Part shown: one piece after another, positions 31,951 to 40,841 of the stretch
Position numbering within the stretch: the stretch's first letter is position 1
Layout: every line of letters begins with the position of its first letter
Assembly (NCBI GenBank): GCA_022768375.1
Contig: JALEMG010000010.1
Location: forward strand, 111,256-175,255
Source: Lentisphaeria bacterium
GTDB taxonomy: Bacteria > Verrucomicrobiota > Lentisphaeria > Victivallales > Victivallaceae
Direction of reading: 5' to 3'
Length of the DNA stretch: 64,000 nt
Notes under the pieces: model-generated
Seen by the model: the letters and a program-made list of their open reading frames with translations, nothing else
Told to the model about the DNA's origin: nothing
Database searches by the model: none
Program-made: the position numbers and the translations under genes

Positions 31951-33139
31951 CTTTTCCCCGCCTCCATCCATTCGACGACGCGATTTCTTCCAATACCGAA
32001 CTGCCTGTGGAAATACGTTTTCGCACGAATTGAGAAAACGTATCTTCGTGATTGTCAGTCACCCAATATGGGAGCATATCGCTCCAACCCTTAATTCCGT
32101 AATCTGTATCGGCAGTCAAGTGACCAAAATAATCATACATGGCATGATCTTCAAAAGGAATAAACACCTCCGGCGTTTTCTCCTTCAACACAGGAAGCGT
32201 TGCGACGAAATTCTGGAACAGAGGCGTAGCGAAGTACGCCATCACGGCGAATAACTTCTCTGTGAGAGGGTCTCGTATCAAACCTATGGAAACTCTGATG
32301 GCGAACAAAGTACCGGCGACTAGTCCGGCAATCGCATTTTGACTGAAATCCAATCCCTGCTTTCGCAGTTGCTTGTCCGACTCAATCCAAAGGGAGATCA
32401 GTCTATTTAAGATTATGCTCTTTGCTTCCGCATTAAGTTTGTCGAATTCCTTCATGTTTCCGGACATTACCCCATGATGGATTGATTCAAACCATTCGCT
32501 TATCACTTGGTCAACGTATTCACCTTTTTTTGTTCGTTCTATCAGATCTGAGATAAGAGCCTCCTGGAAGGCATCATCGATTTTCGTTTCATCACCTCCG
32601 TCATCATTGACATCATTTTTCAGGGCGGTTTCAGAAATCTTTTTCGGGATTTCCGTTTTTTTTGTTCCCGAAGTTTTTCTTTTCCTCTTTACTTCGGATT
32701 TTACTACTTCGGTTTCCTTTTCTCCCGCTTCATCACCTTTTACGGTTTGCGCGGCTTTCCTTTTCTCATCCGCAAGTCGCTTTTCCGTTTCACGCGCGAT
32801 TTTGCTTTTCTTTTCATCTTCCTCTACTTGGTTCTGGGCATACCCGGCGAACGCGGCTTCGAGAAACAACGCAACAGTCAACCACCATGCACTGGCGTTT
32901 TTATCGGAGACAATGACCCCGAAGGCGACGAGGAAATAAACATCGCACAGCAGGAGAGAAAAAACGGCTGACGACGGCATTTGACATTTTGCGATGGGAT
33001 TCAGACTTACCAGTCCAAATAATCCGAAGCCAATCAGCCACCACGGGGAGCGGGTCATGTATACTCCAATCGCCAATAATGCAATCGTTGTCCAAAAGGC
33101 GATTTTGGCCGACCATGTAAATTTTTGTAAAACTTCCAT
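31919..33139 (-). CDS. Membrane protein with charged linker and helical C-terminal domain
   Basis: 406 residues. Three to four TM helices occupy about 10-105. A Lys/Glu-rich coiled-coil linker follows (about 106-185, with KRLADEKRKAAQTVKGDEAG and KRKRKTSGTKK), then a C-terminal alpha-helical domain of about 220 residues including LIERTKKGEYVDQVISEWFE and a weakly hydrophobic GLVAGTLFAIRVSIGLI. I recognise no family. It is the first gene of the small-protein operon and is visibly AT-richer than the flanking genes. It could be the membrane hub of the uncharacterised module. Confidence 0.65.
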   Translation of the reverse strand: MEVLQKFTWSAKIAFWTTIALLAIGVYMTRSPWWLIGFGLFGLVSLNPIAKCQMPSSAVFSLLLCDVYFLVAFGVIVSDKNASAWWLTVALFLEAAFAGYAQNQVEEDEKKSKIARETEKRLADEKRKAAQTVKGDEAGEKETEVVKSEVKRKRKTSGTKKTEIPKKISETALKNDVNDDGGDETKIDDAFQEALISDLIERTKKGEYVDQVISEWFESIHHGVMSGNMKEFDKLNAEAKSIILNRLISLWIESDKQLRKQGLDFSQNAIAGLVAGTLFAIRVSIGLIRDPLTEKLFAVMAYFATPLFQNFVATLPVLKEKTPEVFIPFEDHAMYDYFGHLTADTDYGIKGWSDMLPYWVTDNHEDTFSQFVRKRISTGSSVLEEIASSNGWRRGKDEFKPAKRSF

Positions 33140-33581
33140 TTCCGCGTTTTCTTTGTTTTATGGTTTGTCGGTTGGAACGCGGACAACAAAAGAGGCGCAT
33201 TCCCGCCGTATGCTCATAGTAGGCAACGCCAATCGCCCAGGTAATCCATACGGGAAAATGCGCCGTACAAAAAACGGCGCATCTTGCGAGTGGTCGGATT
33301 ACCTGATCGTAAAAATTTGGCGTTTTCACTATGATCGAATCCTGCTCGAAGATACTTCGCTCTCCAAACAAATTTTTTTAACTGTTTTTCAGATCTGTTT
33401 TGCCTCCTGTTGTTGAATTCGGCTTCCAAACATCACCCAAAATATAGCGCAAAATCCTTTGTTTGTCAAGTTATTTTCTTTCCCGGAATGAATCCCGACG
33501 GTCGACGTTGCCTTTTCAATCAGCCGGAAACCCCGCGATGACGATGTTTCCAGCCTTTTGAACGCACCCCGAATGGATTTC
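33140..33581. other. AT-rich intergenic region with nested inverted repeats, no credible gene
   Basis: 442 bp without a convincing gene; the open frames here have no ribosome site or recognisable product. Its main content is the inverted-repeat structure at 33194-33333, listed separately. It separates the small-protein operon from the kinase/sigma unit. Confidence 0.6.
33194..33333. repeat. Nested imperfect inverted repeats (MITE-like or structured RNA)
   Basis: Outer arms at 33215-33247 and 33296-33333 pair in blocks: CATAGT/ACTATG, AACGCCAA/TTGGCGTT and CAGGTAATCC/GGATTACCTG. Between them lies a perfect hairpin ATGCGCCGT...ACGGCGCAT (33259-33282 region). A further arm GGCGCATTCCCG (33194-33205) repeats the inner sequence in inverted form with 33247-33264. 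Confidence 0.6.
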
Positions 33582-34895
33582 TTACACAGAAGAAGGCGAT
33601 TTTCGGTATTTTTTCAGGATTTCGGTTTCCAAAGTCCGTTGCTGACGGTAGAGGTCCCGCAATTTCTTCCGGGCTTCTTCGATGGAATACTGACGGGGGA
33701 CCGCATGTTCTTTGGCATTGGCAAGGCAAACCGCGATCTCCTGCTGATTGCGGAAGTAACGCCACACCGGATCGTCCCGATGATCGCGGTCGAAATCGTC
33801 TTCCGCCTGCCGGTGTTTTCGGTCGGTCGCCAAAAGTTGCGGGTAGCCGGTCATGGGATGCTCCGGATGCAAAGCCAGATATTTTTCCGCATCGGCGATT
33901 TCCCCGACGGAAATGTTTTTATCTGAATCACTGATCGCGGCATGCATTTGCGTTTCCAGCGCCTGATAATGTTTGCGCAGTTCCGGCAGAAGGGTCAGCA
34001 TTTCCCGAGACGGCACATAGGTCGGTTCCGTTGCGGCCGGTCGGAGTTGCTCCCAATTTCTCCAGGATCTTCCCGCAAAGAACACCGCGATCAAAAGACC
34101 GAGCATCCCCGCCCAAGAAAGAACTTTCCTCGCAGACCGTCGTTGCGGCTTCCGTTCGATCGGCTCTCCGGCGCAAAGACGGCTGTAAAGCCGGATGATC
34201 TCTCCGGCTCCGGTCAGCGTCGAACTCGCCGGGAACGAAGGATATTGCGTGACCGGCAGCCCGGTCAACGCGCAGTAAAGAACTTTTCCCAGCGCGTAAA
34301 AATCATCTTTTTTTTCGTAGTCCCGCACTCCGGCAAGGACTTCCGGGGGCATGAAGCCGGGAGTTCCCGCAAGCGTCGCTTTTCCGCTGTCGGTCATCAG
34401 ACCGATGTCGCCCGGGACCGCCAAACCGTCCACCCACAGAATGTTTTCCGGCTTGATGTCGCGGTGCAGCATCCCCTTTTGATGCAGAACTTCCAGCGCG
34501 GAAATCAGTTCGTCGGCCATGGCCCGGATTTCCTCGACCGGCAGTTTCCCCTTTGCCTTCAGAATATTGGCAAGCGTTTTGGGCGTGTAATCCCCGTCGT
34601 CCAGCGGATCGGCCGCGTCCATCGTGTAGTAGAAAAAATCTTCGCCCGACCCGACATGATAGATTTGAAGCAGGTTGGTGCGGCGGCAAATCTGCTGATA
34701 CTGCCGCAATCCTTTCAACTCCCGTTCGCAATTCCTCCCCGCGGCGGCAACGACTTTGAGCGCGACGTGCTGACCGGTGATGACGTTCTCCGCCAGAAAC
34801 ACGACCCCGTACGCCCCTTGTCCGCACCGGGCGAGGAGCGTATAATCGTCGATTCTGTTTCCGACCTCAAATTTCAAGGTGAAGATCTCCGTCAT
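33582..34895 (-). CDS. Transmembrane Ser/Thr protein kinase with extracytoplasmic domain
   Basis: 437 residues from ATG 34895. The N-terminal kinase domain has a Gly loop CGQGAYGVVFLAEN, VALKVV Lys, catalytic loop HRDIKPEN (about 143-150) and DIG in place of DFG (GDIGLMTD, about 163), then GTPGFMPPEVL. One TM helix (about 258-278) is followed by a C-terminal roughly 155-residue helical sensor-like domain. The gene start overlaps the 3' end of the ECF-like sigma gene by 29 bp, so the two are translationally coupled, an arrangement known for STK-linked ECF sigma factors in Planctomycetes and other bacteria. It may phosphorylate the sigma factor; that is inferred from context only. Confidence 0.85.
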   Translation of the reverse strand: MTEIFTLKFEVGNRIDDYTLLARCGQGAYGVVFLAENVITGQHVALKVVAAAGRNCERELKGLRQYQQICRRTNLLQIYHVGSGEDFFYYTMDAADPLDDGDYTPKTLANILKAKGKLPVEEIRAMADELISALEVLHQKGMLHRDIKPENILWVDGLAVPGDIGLMTDSGKATLAGTPGFMPPEVLAGVRDYEKKDDFYALGKVLYCALTGLPVTQYPSFPASSTLTGAGEIIRLYSRLCAGEPIERKPQRRSARKVLSWAGMLGLLIAVFFAGRSWRNWEQLRPAATEPTYVPSREMLTLLPELRKHYQALETQMHAAISDSDKNISVGEIADAEKYLALHPEHPMTGYPQLLATDRKHRQAEDDFDRDHRDDPVWRYFRNQQEIAVCLANAKEHAVPRQYSIEEARKKLRDLYRQQRTLETEILKKYRKSPSSV

Positions 34896-35454
34896 TCCGG
34901 TTGTGCCGGGCGACAATGCCCCGCAGGATCTTGACGCATCGGTTTTTCGCAACATAGATCTGATTCGGGGTCAGTTCAAGCGCCGCGGCGACTTTGCCGA
35001 TGTCCCGATTCTGCAGGCCGTAAAGTTCAAACGCCAGAAAGGTCTTCTCATCCACCCGCCGCCGCAGTTCGTCCTTGGCCTCGGCGAAAACCGCCTTGCG
35101 CCACTCTTCCATGAAAAGATCGTTGAACGGATCGGTTGATTCGGACAACTCTCCCGGCAGATTTTTCTGCGTTGCGCCGCGCCGGATCATGTCCACCGCC
35201 TGATTGTGGACGATCCGGGAAAAATAAGTGCGGAACTTGACCTCGCCCCGCCGATAGACAAAGGTTTTTGCGTTGGCAAAAAATTTCAGCATCACCAGCT
35301 GAACAAGGTCGTCGCACTCCGCATCGTTGAAGTGAAATCCGCTCCCCGCGGCACGGATCACCGGAGCATAGCGGAAATAAAACTCGTTCCACGAAATTTC
35401 ATCGCCGTTCTGCACCCGTTCCAGCAGGGAGGATTGAGTCGTCGGATAGTTCAT
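34867..35454 (-). CDS. ECF-like RNA polymerase sigma factor
   Basis: 195 residues from ATG 35454; the longer frame to 35712 has no support. Region 2 is visible around residues 22-85 (W-x-x-FY-x-RYAPVIRAAG, DDLVQLVMLKFF, VKFRTYFSRIVHNQAVDMIRR). Region 4 is near residues 125-175 (FLAFELYGLQNRDIGKVAAA, LTPNQIYVAKNRCVKIL). The protein is short, without region 3, as expected for ECF factors. The downstream kinase overlaps it and no anti-sigma gene is present, pointing to kinase control. Target promoters are unknown. Confidence 0.85.
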   Translation of the reverse strand: MNYPTTQSSLLERVQNGDEISWNEFYFRYAPVIRAAGSGFHFNDAECDDLVQLVMLKFFANAKTFVYRRGEVKFRTYFSRIVHNQAVDMIRRGATQKNLPGELSESTDPFNDLFMEEWRKAVFAEAKDELRRRVDEKTFLAFELYGLQNRDIGKVAAALELTPNQIYVAKNRCVKILRGIVARHNRNDGDLHLEI

Positions 35455-35504
35455 GGCGGATAATGTACACCGGGGAAGCCGCGATTGCAATCGTCGGGCC
35501 GGTT

Positions 35505-35954
35505 TTATTTCCGTTTTCCGTCCGGAACGGTTTTTCGCCCGAAGGAGAAGTATTTGTGCCCGAAATAACTGGCCGCGACGACGATCCCCGTTCCCAGAAT
35601 ATTGGCCGCAACCGGATTCATCCGGAGCAAAGTCACCAGCAGCCACAGCAGCAGCATGCCCGCCAGTGAGCCGCCGCCGTAAACCAGATAACAGCGGAAG
35701 TATTCCCGCCACCAGTGCCCTTTCGTGCGGAACACCAGAAACTTATAGCACAAAAACGCGTTGGTGATGGCCAAAATGTTTACCGGGATTGCCAGCGCCA
35801 GATAATGGATCCTCCGGCCGCACAGCCAGTAGCCCAGCGTGTAAAGTCCGATCCCGAAAACGGTGTTCCATGCGCCGACGGTCAGATAAGCCAGAACCTC
35901 GTACTGCTGCGGAGAGAGGCGCCGCACCAACGGGAGACGGGACGGGTCGATCAA
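35505..35954 (-). CDS. gtrA: GtrA-like membrane protein
   Basis: 149 residues, four predicted TM helices (about 20-40, 50-70, 87-110, 117-137), as in the GtrA/DPMS1 flippase family. It contains the family pattern F-x-x-Y-x-x-L-x-F and ends with YFGHKYFSFG. It overlaps the upstream GT2 gene by four bases. GtrA proteins are thought to translocate undecaprenyl-phosphate-linked sugars made by the adjacent GtrB-type glycosyltransferase. It closes the surface-sugar operon. Confidence 0.85.
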   Translation of the reverse strand: MIDPSRLPLVRRLSPQQYEVLAYLTVGAWNTVFGIGLYTLGYWLCGRRIHYLALAIPVNILAITNAFLCYKFLVFRTKGHWWREYFRCYLVYGGGSLAGMLLLWLLVTLLRMNPVAANILGTGIVVAASYFGHKYFSFGRKTVPDGKRK

Positions 35955-36892
35955 AAGTTGATCCTTTCCTCTTCAACGACCAGCGGCTTGTTTTTGACCT
36001 GCGTCCAGACCGCGCCGAGGTATTCCCCGATGACGCCGAGGAAAAACAACTGGACCGAACCGAGGAAGAACATTCCGATCACCAGCGGAGCCAATCCCAA
36101 CTGGAACGTCCGCCACCAGATCAATTTGGCGGCCAGATATCCCAGCGCGACCAAAATACTGATCATGCCGATGGAAACCCCGGCGAATGTCGCCAGACGC
36201 AGCGGCAGTTTGGTGTGATTGACGAATCCGGTCATGGCCATGTCGTACAGCGTGAACCAATTGTTTTTGGTCACTCCATGCTGACGTTTGTCCTGGACGA
36301 AGGGCACTTCGACCCGTCGGAATCCGATTTCGCTGACCAGCCCCCGGAAGTACGGATACGGTTCATGAAACCGGCGGAGCGCGTCGATGAAACATCGGTC
36401 ATAGAGACCGAACCCGGTGAATTTCCGCACGACGTGCTGATTGGCAAATTTTCCCAGCAAGTAGTAATACACATCGCGCAGGGCCTCCATGAGGCGACTG
36501 GATTTGGTATCCGAACGCACACCGCAAACGACTTTATAACCGGCGTGATACTGCCTCAAAAATTCTGTCAGCATTTCCGGAGGTTCCTGCAGATCACTGC
36601 AGATGTACAGCACCGCATCGCCGGAGGAGTTCAACAGCGCGTTGAAAGGACTTCTGATGTGGCCGAAATTGTTGGCGTTGAGGATGACCTTGAATTTCGG
36701 GTCTTCGGCCGCGAGGCGGCGCAGCACTTCCCGGGTCCCGTCGGTGGAGAGGTTGTCCTCGACGATGAACTCGTAGTCGTACTCCGGGTGCTTGGCCAAT
36801 TCCGCCCGACACCGAGAATAGAATAAAGGAATATTTTCCACCTCATTCCAGCAGTTGGTGACGATGCTGATCGTTTTTTGCGGTTCTTCCAT
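35951..36892 (-). CDS. GtrB/ArnC-like family 2 glycosyltransferase
   Basis: 313 residues. GT-A fold with the N-terminal ISIVTNCWNEVENIPLFYSR, VEDNLSTDGTREVL (about 40-53), and catalytic region ICSDLQEPPE (about 96-105, the DLQ-PPE motif of polyprenyl-phosphate glycosyltransferases). A QDKRQHGVTKNNW motif (about 210) precedes two C-terminal TM helices (about 232-255 and 265-290). It probably transfers a sugar to undecaprenyl phosphate at the membrane, paired with the GtrA protein encoded immediately downstream. Operon context suggests an O-antigen or other surface-glycan role. Confidence 0.87.
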   Translation of the reverse strand: MEEPQKTISIVTNCWNEVENIPLFYSRCRAELAKHPEYDYEFIVEDNLSTDGTREVLRRLAAEDPKFKVILNANNFGHIRSPFNALLNSSGDAVLYICSDLQEPPEMLTEFLRQYHAGYKVVCGVRSDTKSSRLMEALRDVYYYLLGKFANQHVVRKFTGFGLYDRCFIDALRRFHEPYPYFRGLVSEIGFRRVEVPFVQDKRQHGVTKNNWFTLYDMAMTGFVNHTKLPLRLATFAGVSIGMISILVALGYLAAKLIWWRTFQLGLAPLVIGMFFLGSVQLFFLGVIGEYLGAVWTQVKNKPLVVEEERINF

Positions 36893-36924
36893 ATTGCGGC
36901 ACTCTTTCCGGGTTATGCATTCCG

Positions 36925-37707
36925 TCAGGAATTCAGGCGCTTTTCCAGCATGGCGATCCGATTTTCGTCCTCCTTGCGAATTCCGGAGTAGTAACGGCGT
37001 TTGCTTTTCAACCAGAGCAATTCAAATTCCAGTGCGGCCCTGAAAATCTTTTCCCCCCGATCCACCGCGTCAGCCCGGAATACGATTTTCCGTGTCTCGA
37101 ATTTATCGATCAGTCCGGCTGAGGTCAAACGGCGGATGAATTCCGCACTGCGGGTCGAGATCGCTCCGCCAAGTCCGCAGGCAAGCCCTTTCTCCCTGGC
37201 CATCTGGAATGTTGCGGCGCAGATGTCGAAGAACTCCTCGGAGTCGACTTCGGAGCGGTCCTTGTCCATGGAACCGGCCAGATCGACCCGGCCGATGGTT
37301 ACGCCGTCGATGAATTTCAATTCCGGCATGCTCATCATCGCCGCGAAATTCTCGTATCCGGTGATGGTTTCCATATTGAAATAAAAATCAATGTCCGCGG
37401 CGTTGTCCGGCGCGATCATGTTCTCGATCATGCCCGCGTACTTTTTCAGCGCGTATGGGGTTTCCACCATCGGAGCGATGATGGATGCGACACCGATCTG
37501 CAGACTGTTGTAAACATCAGTCACCGACTCCACACCGCCGATTTTCATGATGATCGGCAGATCGACCTGTGAAACCACATCCTTGAGCCGCATCAATTCC
37601 GACATGCGGGTCCCCTCGGCCTCAAACTCCGCCTTGATCTGAAAACATCCGCATTCATCACGCAGGATTTTCAGAATCCCGATCATCTCCTTTTCCAGTA
37701 CATTCAT
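36925..37707 (-). CDS. HpcH/HpaI aldolase/citrate-lyase-like protein
   Basis: 260 residues with a TIM-barrel look: IKAEFEAEGTRMSELMRLKD, LPIIMKIGGVESVTDVYNS, GVASIIAPMVETPYALKKY (about 76-94, the E-T-P substrate site) and FIDGVTIGRVDLAGSM (about 132-147), plus CGLGGAIS. These match phosphoenolpyruvate/pyruvate-type class II aldolases of the HpcH family. It sits between the TPP enzyme and the GT2 gene in a deoxysugar operon, so it may form or cleave a pyruvate-derived unit of the unusual sugar. That is inference; no close homologue comes to mind. Confidence 0.72.
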   Translation of the reverse strand: MNVLEKEMIGILKILRDECGCFQIKAEFEAEGTRMSELMRLKDVVSQVDLPIIMKIGGVESVTDVYNSLQIGVASIIAPMVETPYALKKYAGMIENMIAPDNAADIDFYFNMETITGYENFAAMMSMPELKFIDGVTIGRVDLAGSMDKDRSEVDSEEFFDICAATFQMAREKGLACGLGGAISTRSAEFIRRLTSAGLIDKFETRKIVFRADAVDRGEKIFRAALEFELLWLKSKRRYYSGIRKEDENRIAMLEKRLNS

Positions 37708-37731
37708 AACCGAAAGCCTCCTCTTTTTGAC

Positions 37732-39516
37732 CTACCTGTCCAGCATGTGCCGAGCGAATTCCTTCCGGTCCAGAAACGGGAACATATCTTCCAGCGGGGC
37801 GGATTCCATCCGACCGTCCGGCAGCCGCCGGGAAGACAGTTTCGGAGCGAAGTTCAGAAATGCCGGCATCCTGACTACACAAAATACAGGTCCCGGGGTG
37901 TTCAGAATCTCTGATATTTTGCGTTGCAGATTTTGTTGCTCCTTCAGTTCCACGACGTGGAAGCCGAAGCACTCCCCCACCTTCAGAAAATCCGGGAAAC
38001 TCACTCCGCTCGCGGCATCGCAACCGATGAGTTCCGGGCCGAAAAAATTGGTTTGCGTCTGCTTGATGGACCCGTACCCCGAATTGTCCAGCAAAAACAA
38101 CTTTATCGGCAGATTATGATGGACAATAGTCTGCAACTCCTGCATGTTCATCATGAAACTGCCGTCTCCGGCCAGACAGACCGTGCGGCGTCCGCTGCCG
38201 ATACAGGCCCCGAGCGCCGCCGGAAGATCATACCCCATGGCGGCGCAACCGGAATTCCAGAAGATCTTCTGACCGCGCTTGACCTCCGCGCTTTGGAAAA
38301 GTGCAACGCATGCCGTGCCGTTGCCCGCAACGATATCCGTATCGGCACCCGCGGCCCGGGTGAGTTCCCGCATGAAAAAGTACGGGTTGATCTTTTCCGT
38401 CCAACTCTCCTGCTCCGGCGTGACCGGCGGCAGAAGTTTTCGCCGTTCGGCACACCATCCGACCCATTGCCGGTAGTCCGGCAACACTTCTTCTGCGGTT
38501 GCCGCACTCAGGGCGGTAATGAAATCCCCGGCGTCGGACTGAATCGCGACATCAGGGATAAAAAGTTTCTTCTTCAACTCGGCCCCGTCAATGTCCACGG
38601 CGACCTTGACCGCGTTGCGGGCGAATACAGACCAGTTGTAACTGACTTGCCGGATGTTGTTTCTTGATCCGAGAGAAATGACCAAGTCGGCATTCTGCAA
38701 TACGAAATTGCCCGCCCGCTGACCGATTGTGCCGATCCGCCCGGCGAACAGGGGGTCCGTTTCATCCAGCAGTTCAACCCCGCAGAACGTGGTAACCGCG
38801 GGGATATTCAGTTTGTGCAACAGGGAGTAAAATTTTTCTTCCGCCCGGGCAATGGTGATTCCGTGACCGGCGATGAACAGCGGTCTCCGCGATTGCTTCA
38901 GCAACTTCACGACCGCGTCGATCTGCCCGGCGGGGATTTCCGGCTTCGGGTCGTCCGCAATGTCCGCCGGCGGCAGATCGTCTTCTTCGATCAGCGCCCC
39001 CTGCACATTCATGGGAATATCCAACCAGACCGGTCCCGGACGACCGCTGACAGCGAGGTTGATCGCTTTGGCCAGTTCCCTGCGGATACTCCGGGGATCG
39101 GTGACGGCAGCGGCGTATTTCGTTACCGGACGGACAATGTCGACGATGTTGATCTCCTGATCTCCCAACTGGCGAAGTCCGAGTTCGGGACAGGAAAGCA
39201 ACGTAGTTTCGAATTTGACCTGTCCGGAGATGTAGAGTACAGGGATCGAATCCAGCCATTCTCCGATGACTCCGGTCAGACAGTTGGTCCCGCCGGGTCC
39301 GGAAGTGACGCTGACGACACCAAGTTTCCGTCCGGCGCGAACGTAACCTTCCGCGGCGATCGCGCACGCCTGCTCATGGTGACAGCAGACCGGTTGGAGA
39401 CGTTTTTCCCGACGCAGCCCGTCATTCAACTGCATGGCACCGCCGCCGGTGACGAGGAAAACGTGTTTTACGCCGATATCCGCCAGTGTTTTGAAAATAT
39501 AGTCCGCAACTCTCAT
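37732..39516 (-). CDS. Thiamine-diphosphate-dependent acetolactate-synthase-like enzyme
   Basis: 594 residues in the three-domain TPP arrangement. The N-terminal Pyr domain has the catalytic Glu in HHEQACAIAAEGY (about residue 48) and VTSGPGGTNCLTGV. The middle domain is NAD/FAD-binding-like. The C-terminal PP domain has GDGSFMMNMQELQTI with a distal N (the GDG-x-N metal/TPP motif, about 448). It is embedded right after rfbH and overlaps its stop, so it is probably not a housekeeping acetolactate synthase. It may act like YerE, which adds an acetyl unit from pyruvate to CDP-4-keto-3,6-dideoxyhexose to create a branched sugar. The assignment to that step is inference. Confidence 0.8.
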   Translation of the reverse strand: MRVADYIFKTLADIGVKHVFLVTGGGAMQLNDGLRREKRLQPVCCHHEQACAIAAEGYVRAGRKLGVVSVTSGPGGTNCLTGVIGEWLDSIPVLYISGQVKFETTLLSCPELGLRQLGDQEINIVDIVRPVTKYAAAVTDPRSIRRELAKAINLAVSGRPGPVWLDIPMNVQGALIEEDDLPPADIADDPKPEIPAGQIDAVVKLLKQSRRPLFIAGHGITIARAEEKFYSLLHKLNIPAVTTFCGVELLDETDPLFAGRIGTIGQRAGNFVLQNADLVISLGSRNNIRQVSYNWSVFARNAVKVAVDIDGAELKKKLFIPDVAIQSDAGDFITALSAATAEEVLPDYRQWVGWCAERRKLLPPVTPEQESWTEKINPYFFMRELTRAAGADTDIVAGNGTACVALFQSAEVKRGQKIFWNSGCAAMGYDLPAALGACIGSGRRTVCLAGDGSFMMNMQELQTIVHHNLPIKLFLLDNSGYGSIKQTQTNFFGPELIGCDAASGVSFPDFLKVGECFGFHVVELKEQQNLQRKISEILNTPGPVFCVVRMPAFLNFAPKLSSRRLPDGRMESAPLEDMFPFLDRKEFARHMLDR

Positions 39517-40841
39517 TTAGTACAGAACTCCCTGATGATTTGTACCATATAATCCAGTTTCGCATCCCCCATGCCCGGATACAGCCCGATCCACAACGCG
39601 TCGTTCATGATCTTATCGGTGTTTTTCAACGTCCCGACCACCCGGTAATCCCGCCCCTCCCGCAAGGTCTCGAAGCACGGATGCTTCAGAATATTTCCCG
39701 CAAACAGGTTGCGAGTCTGAATCTTATGGGCTTCCAGATACTGGGCCAGATCGTTCCGGGTGAATCGCGCCTGCGCCGTAAGCGTGATCAGGAAACCGAA
39801 CCACGACGGATCGCTCTCCGGATATTTCTCCGGCAGTGCCAGTTGCGGCAGATCTTTCAATCCGTCGTACAGACGTTGAAAGTTCGCTTTGCGCTTCGCC
39901 GTGAATCCCGGAAATTTATCCAACTGGGCGCACCCGATCGCCGCCTGCAGATCGGTGGCTTTCAGGTTGTATCCGAAGTGGCTGTATACGTACTTGTGGT
40001 CATAACCCCGCGGGAGTTGCCCGAATTGTCCGGTGAACCGGCAGCCGCAGGTGTTGTCCACGCCGGACTCGCACCAGCAGTCCCGGCCCCAGTCCCGGAC
40101 GGAGAGCGCGATTTTTTTCAGCAGCGGATTGTCGGTGTACACCGCGCCGCCCTCTCCCATGGTCAGGTGATGCGGCGGATAAAAACTGGAGGTGCCGATA
40201 TCGCCCCAGGTTCCGGTGAATTTCCCGTCGTATCGGGACCCCAGCGCGTCGCAGTTATCCTCGACAAGCCATAAATGATGCCGGTCGCAGAAGGATTTCA
40301 CCTCCTTCAAATTGAACGGGTTGCCCAGCGAGTGCGCGATCATCACCGCTTTGGTTTTCGGCGAATGGGCCGCCTCCAGCATAGCCGGGTCGATGTTGCC
40401 GGTGCCGAGTTCCACATCCGTGAATACCGGCACCGCGCCGTACTGAACGATCGGTGCGATGGTCGTGGGGAAGCCGCACGCCACGGTGATGACTTCATCC
40501 CCCCGCCTGATTTGCCGCTCCTTCAGCAGCGGCGACGTCAGCGTGGCGAAAGCCAGCAAATTGGCCGACGAACCGGAATTGACCAGCAGGGCGAACCGGA
40601 TGCCGAGATAAGCGGCCAGTTTTCGCTCGAATTCTCTGGACCAGCGGCCGTAGGTGAGCCAGAATTCCAATCCGGCTTCCGCCAGATTCACCATTTCCTG
40701 TTCGTCGAAGACTCTTCCCGCGTAGTTGACCCGGCTCGTTCCCGGGACGAAAGGCGCGCAAACCTGCGGCGCATGCGCCAGTTGATAATATTCCCGAACT
40801 TTGGCGATGATCTCGTCATGCAATGCCTTTATTTTGTCCAT
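39513..40841 (-). CDS. rfbH: CDP-4-keto-6-deoxyglucose-3-dehydrase (PMP-dependent E1)
   Basis: 442 residues, DegT-like fold but in which the PLP Lys is replaced by His (SFYPPHHLTMGEGG, about residue 222), the hallmark of E1/RfbH that uses PMP. A Cys cluster CWCESGVDNTCGC (about 254-266) is consistent with the [2Fe-2S] site of E1. Removes the C3 hydroxyl of CDP-4-keto-6-deoxy-D-glucose. It needs an E3-type reductase (RfbI/AscD) that is not in the window. The start overlaps the rfbG end by 13 bp; the stop overlaps the TPP enzyme start. Confidence 0.93.
   Translation of the reverse strand: MDKIKALHDEIIAKVREYYQLAHAPQVCAPFVPGTSRVNYAGRVFDEQEMVNLAEAGLEFWLTYGRWSREFERKLAAYLGIRFALLVNSGSSANLLAFATLTSPLLKERQIRRGDEVITVACGFPTTIAPIVQYGAVPVFTDVELGTGNIDPAMLEAAHSPKTKAVMIAHSLGNPFNLKEVKSFCDRHHLWLVEDNCDALGSRYDGKFTGTWGDIGTSSFYPPHHLTMGEGGAVYTDNPLLKKIALSVRDWGRDCWCESGVDNTCGCRFTGQFGQLPRGYDHKYVYSHFGYNLKATDLQAAIGCAQLDKFPGFTAKRKANFQRLYDGLKDLPQLALPEKYPESDPSWFGFLITLTAQARFTRNDLAQYLEAHKIQTRNLFAGNILKHPCFETLREGRDYRVVGTLKNTDKIMNDALWIGLYPGMGDAKLDYMVQIIREFCTK

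Noticed and set aside
30016..33139. Prophage remnant
   Set aside because: No integrase, capsid, terminase, tail or lysis gene was recognised.
33214..33429. Short minus-strand frame in the inverted-repeat region
   Set aside because: It runs through the palindromes, has no ribosome site and encodes a low-information basic peptide.
30016..33581. Integron cassette array
   Set aside because: The genes overlap each other, no attC sites lie between them and no integrase is present. Only the single outer palindrome is vaguely attC-like.
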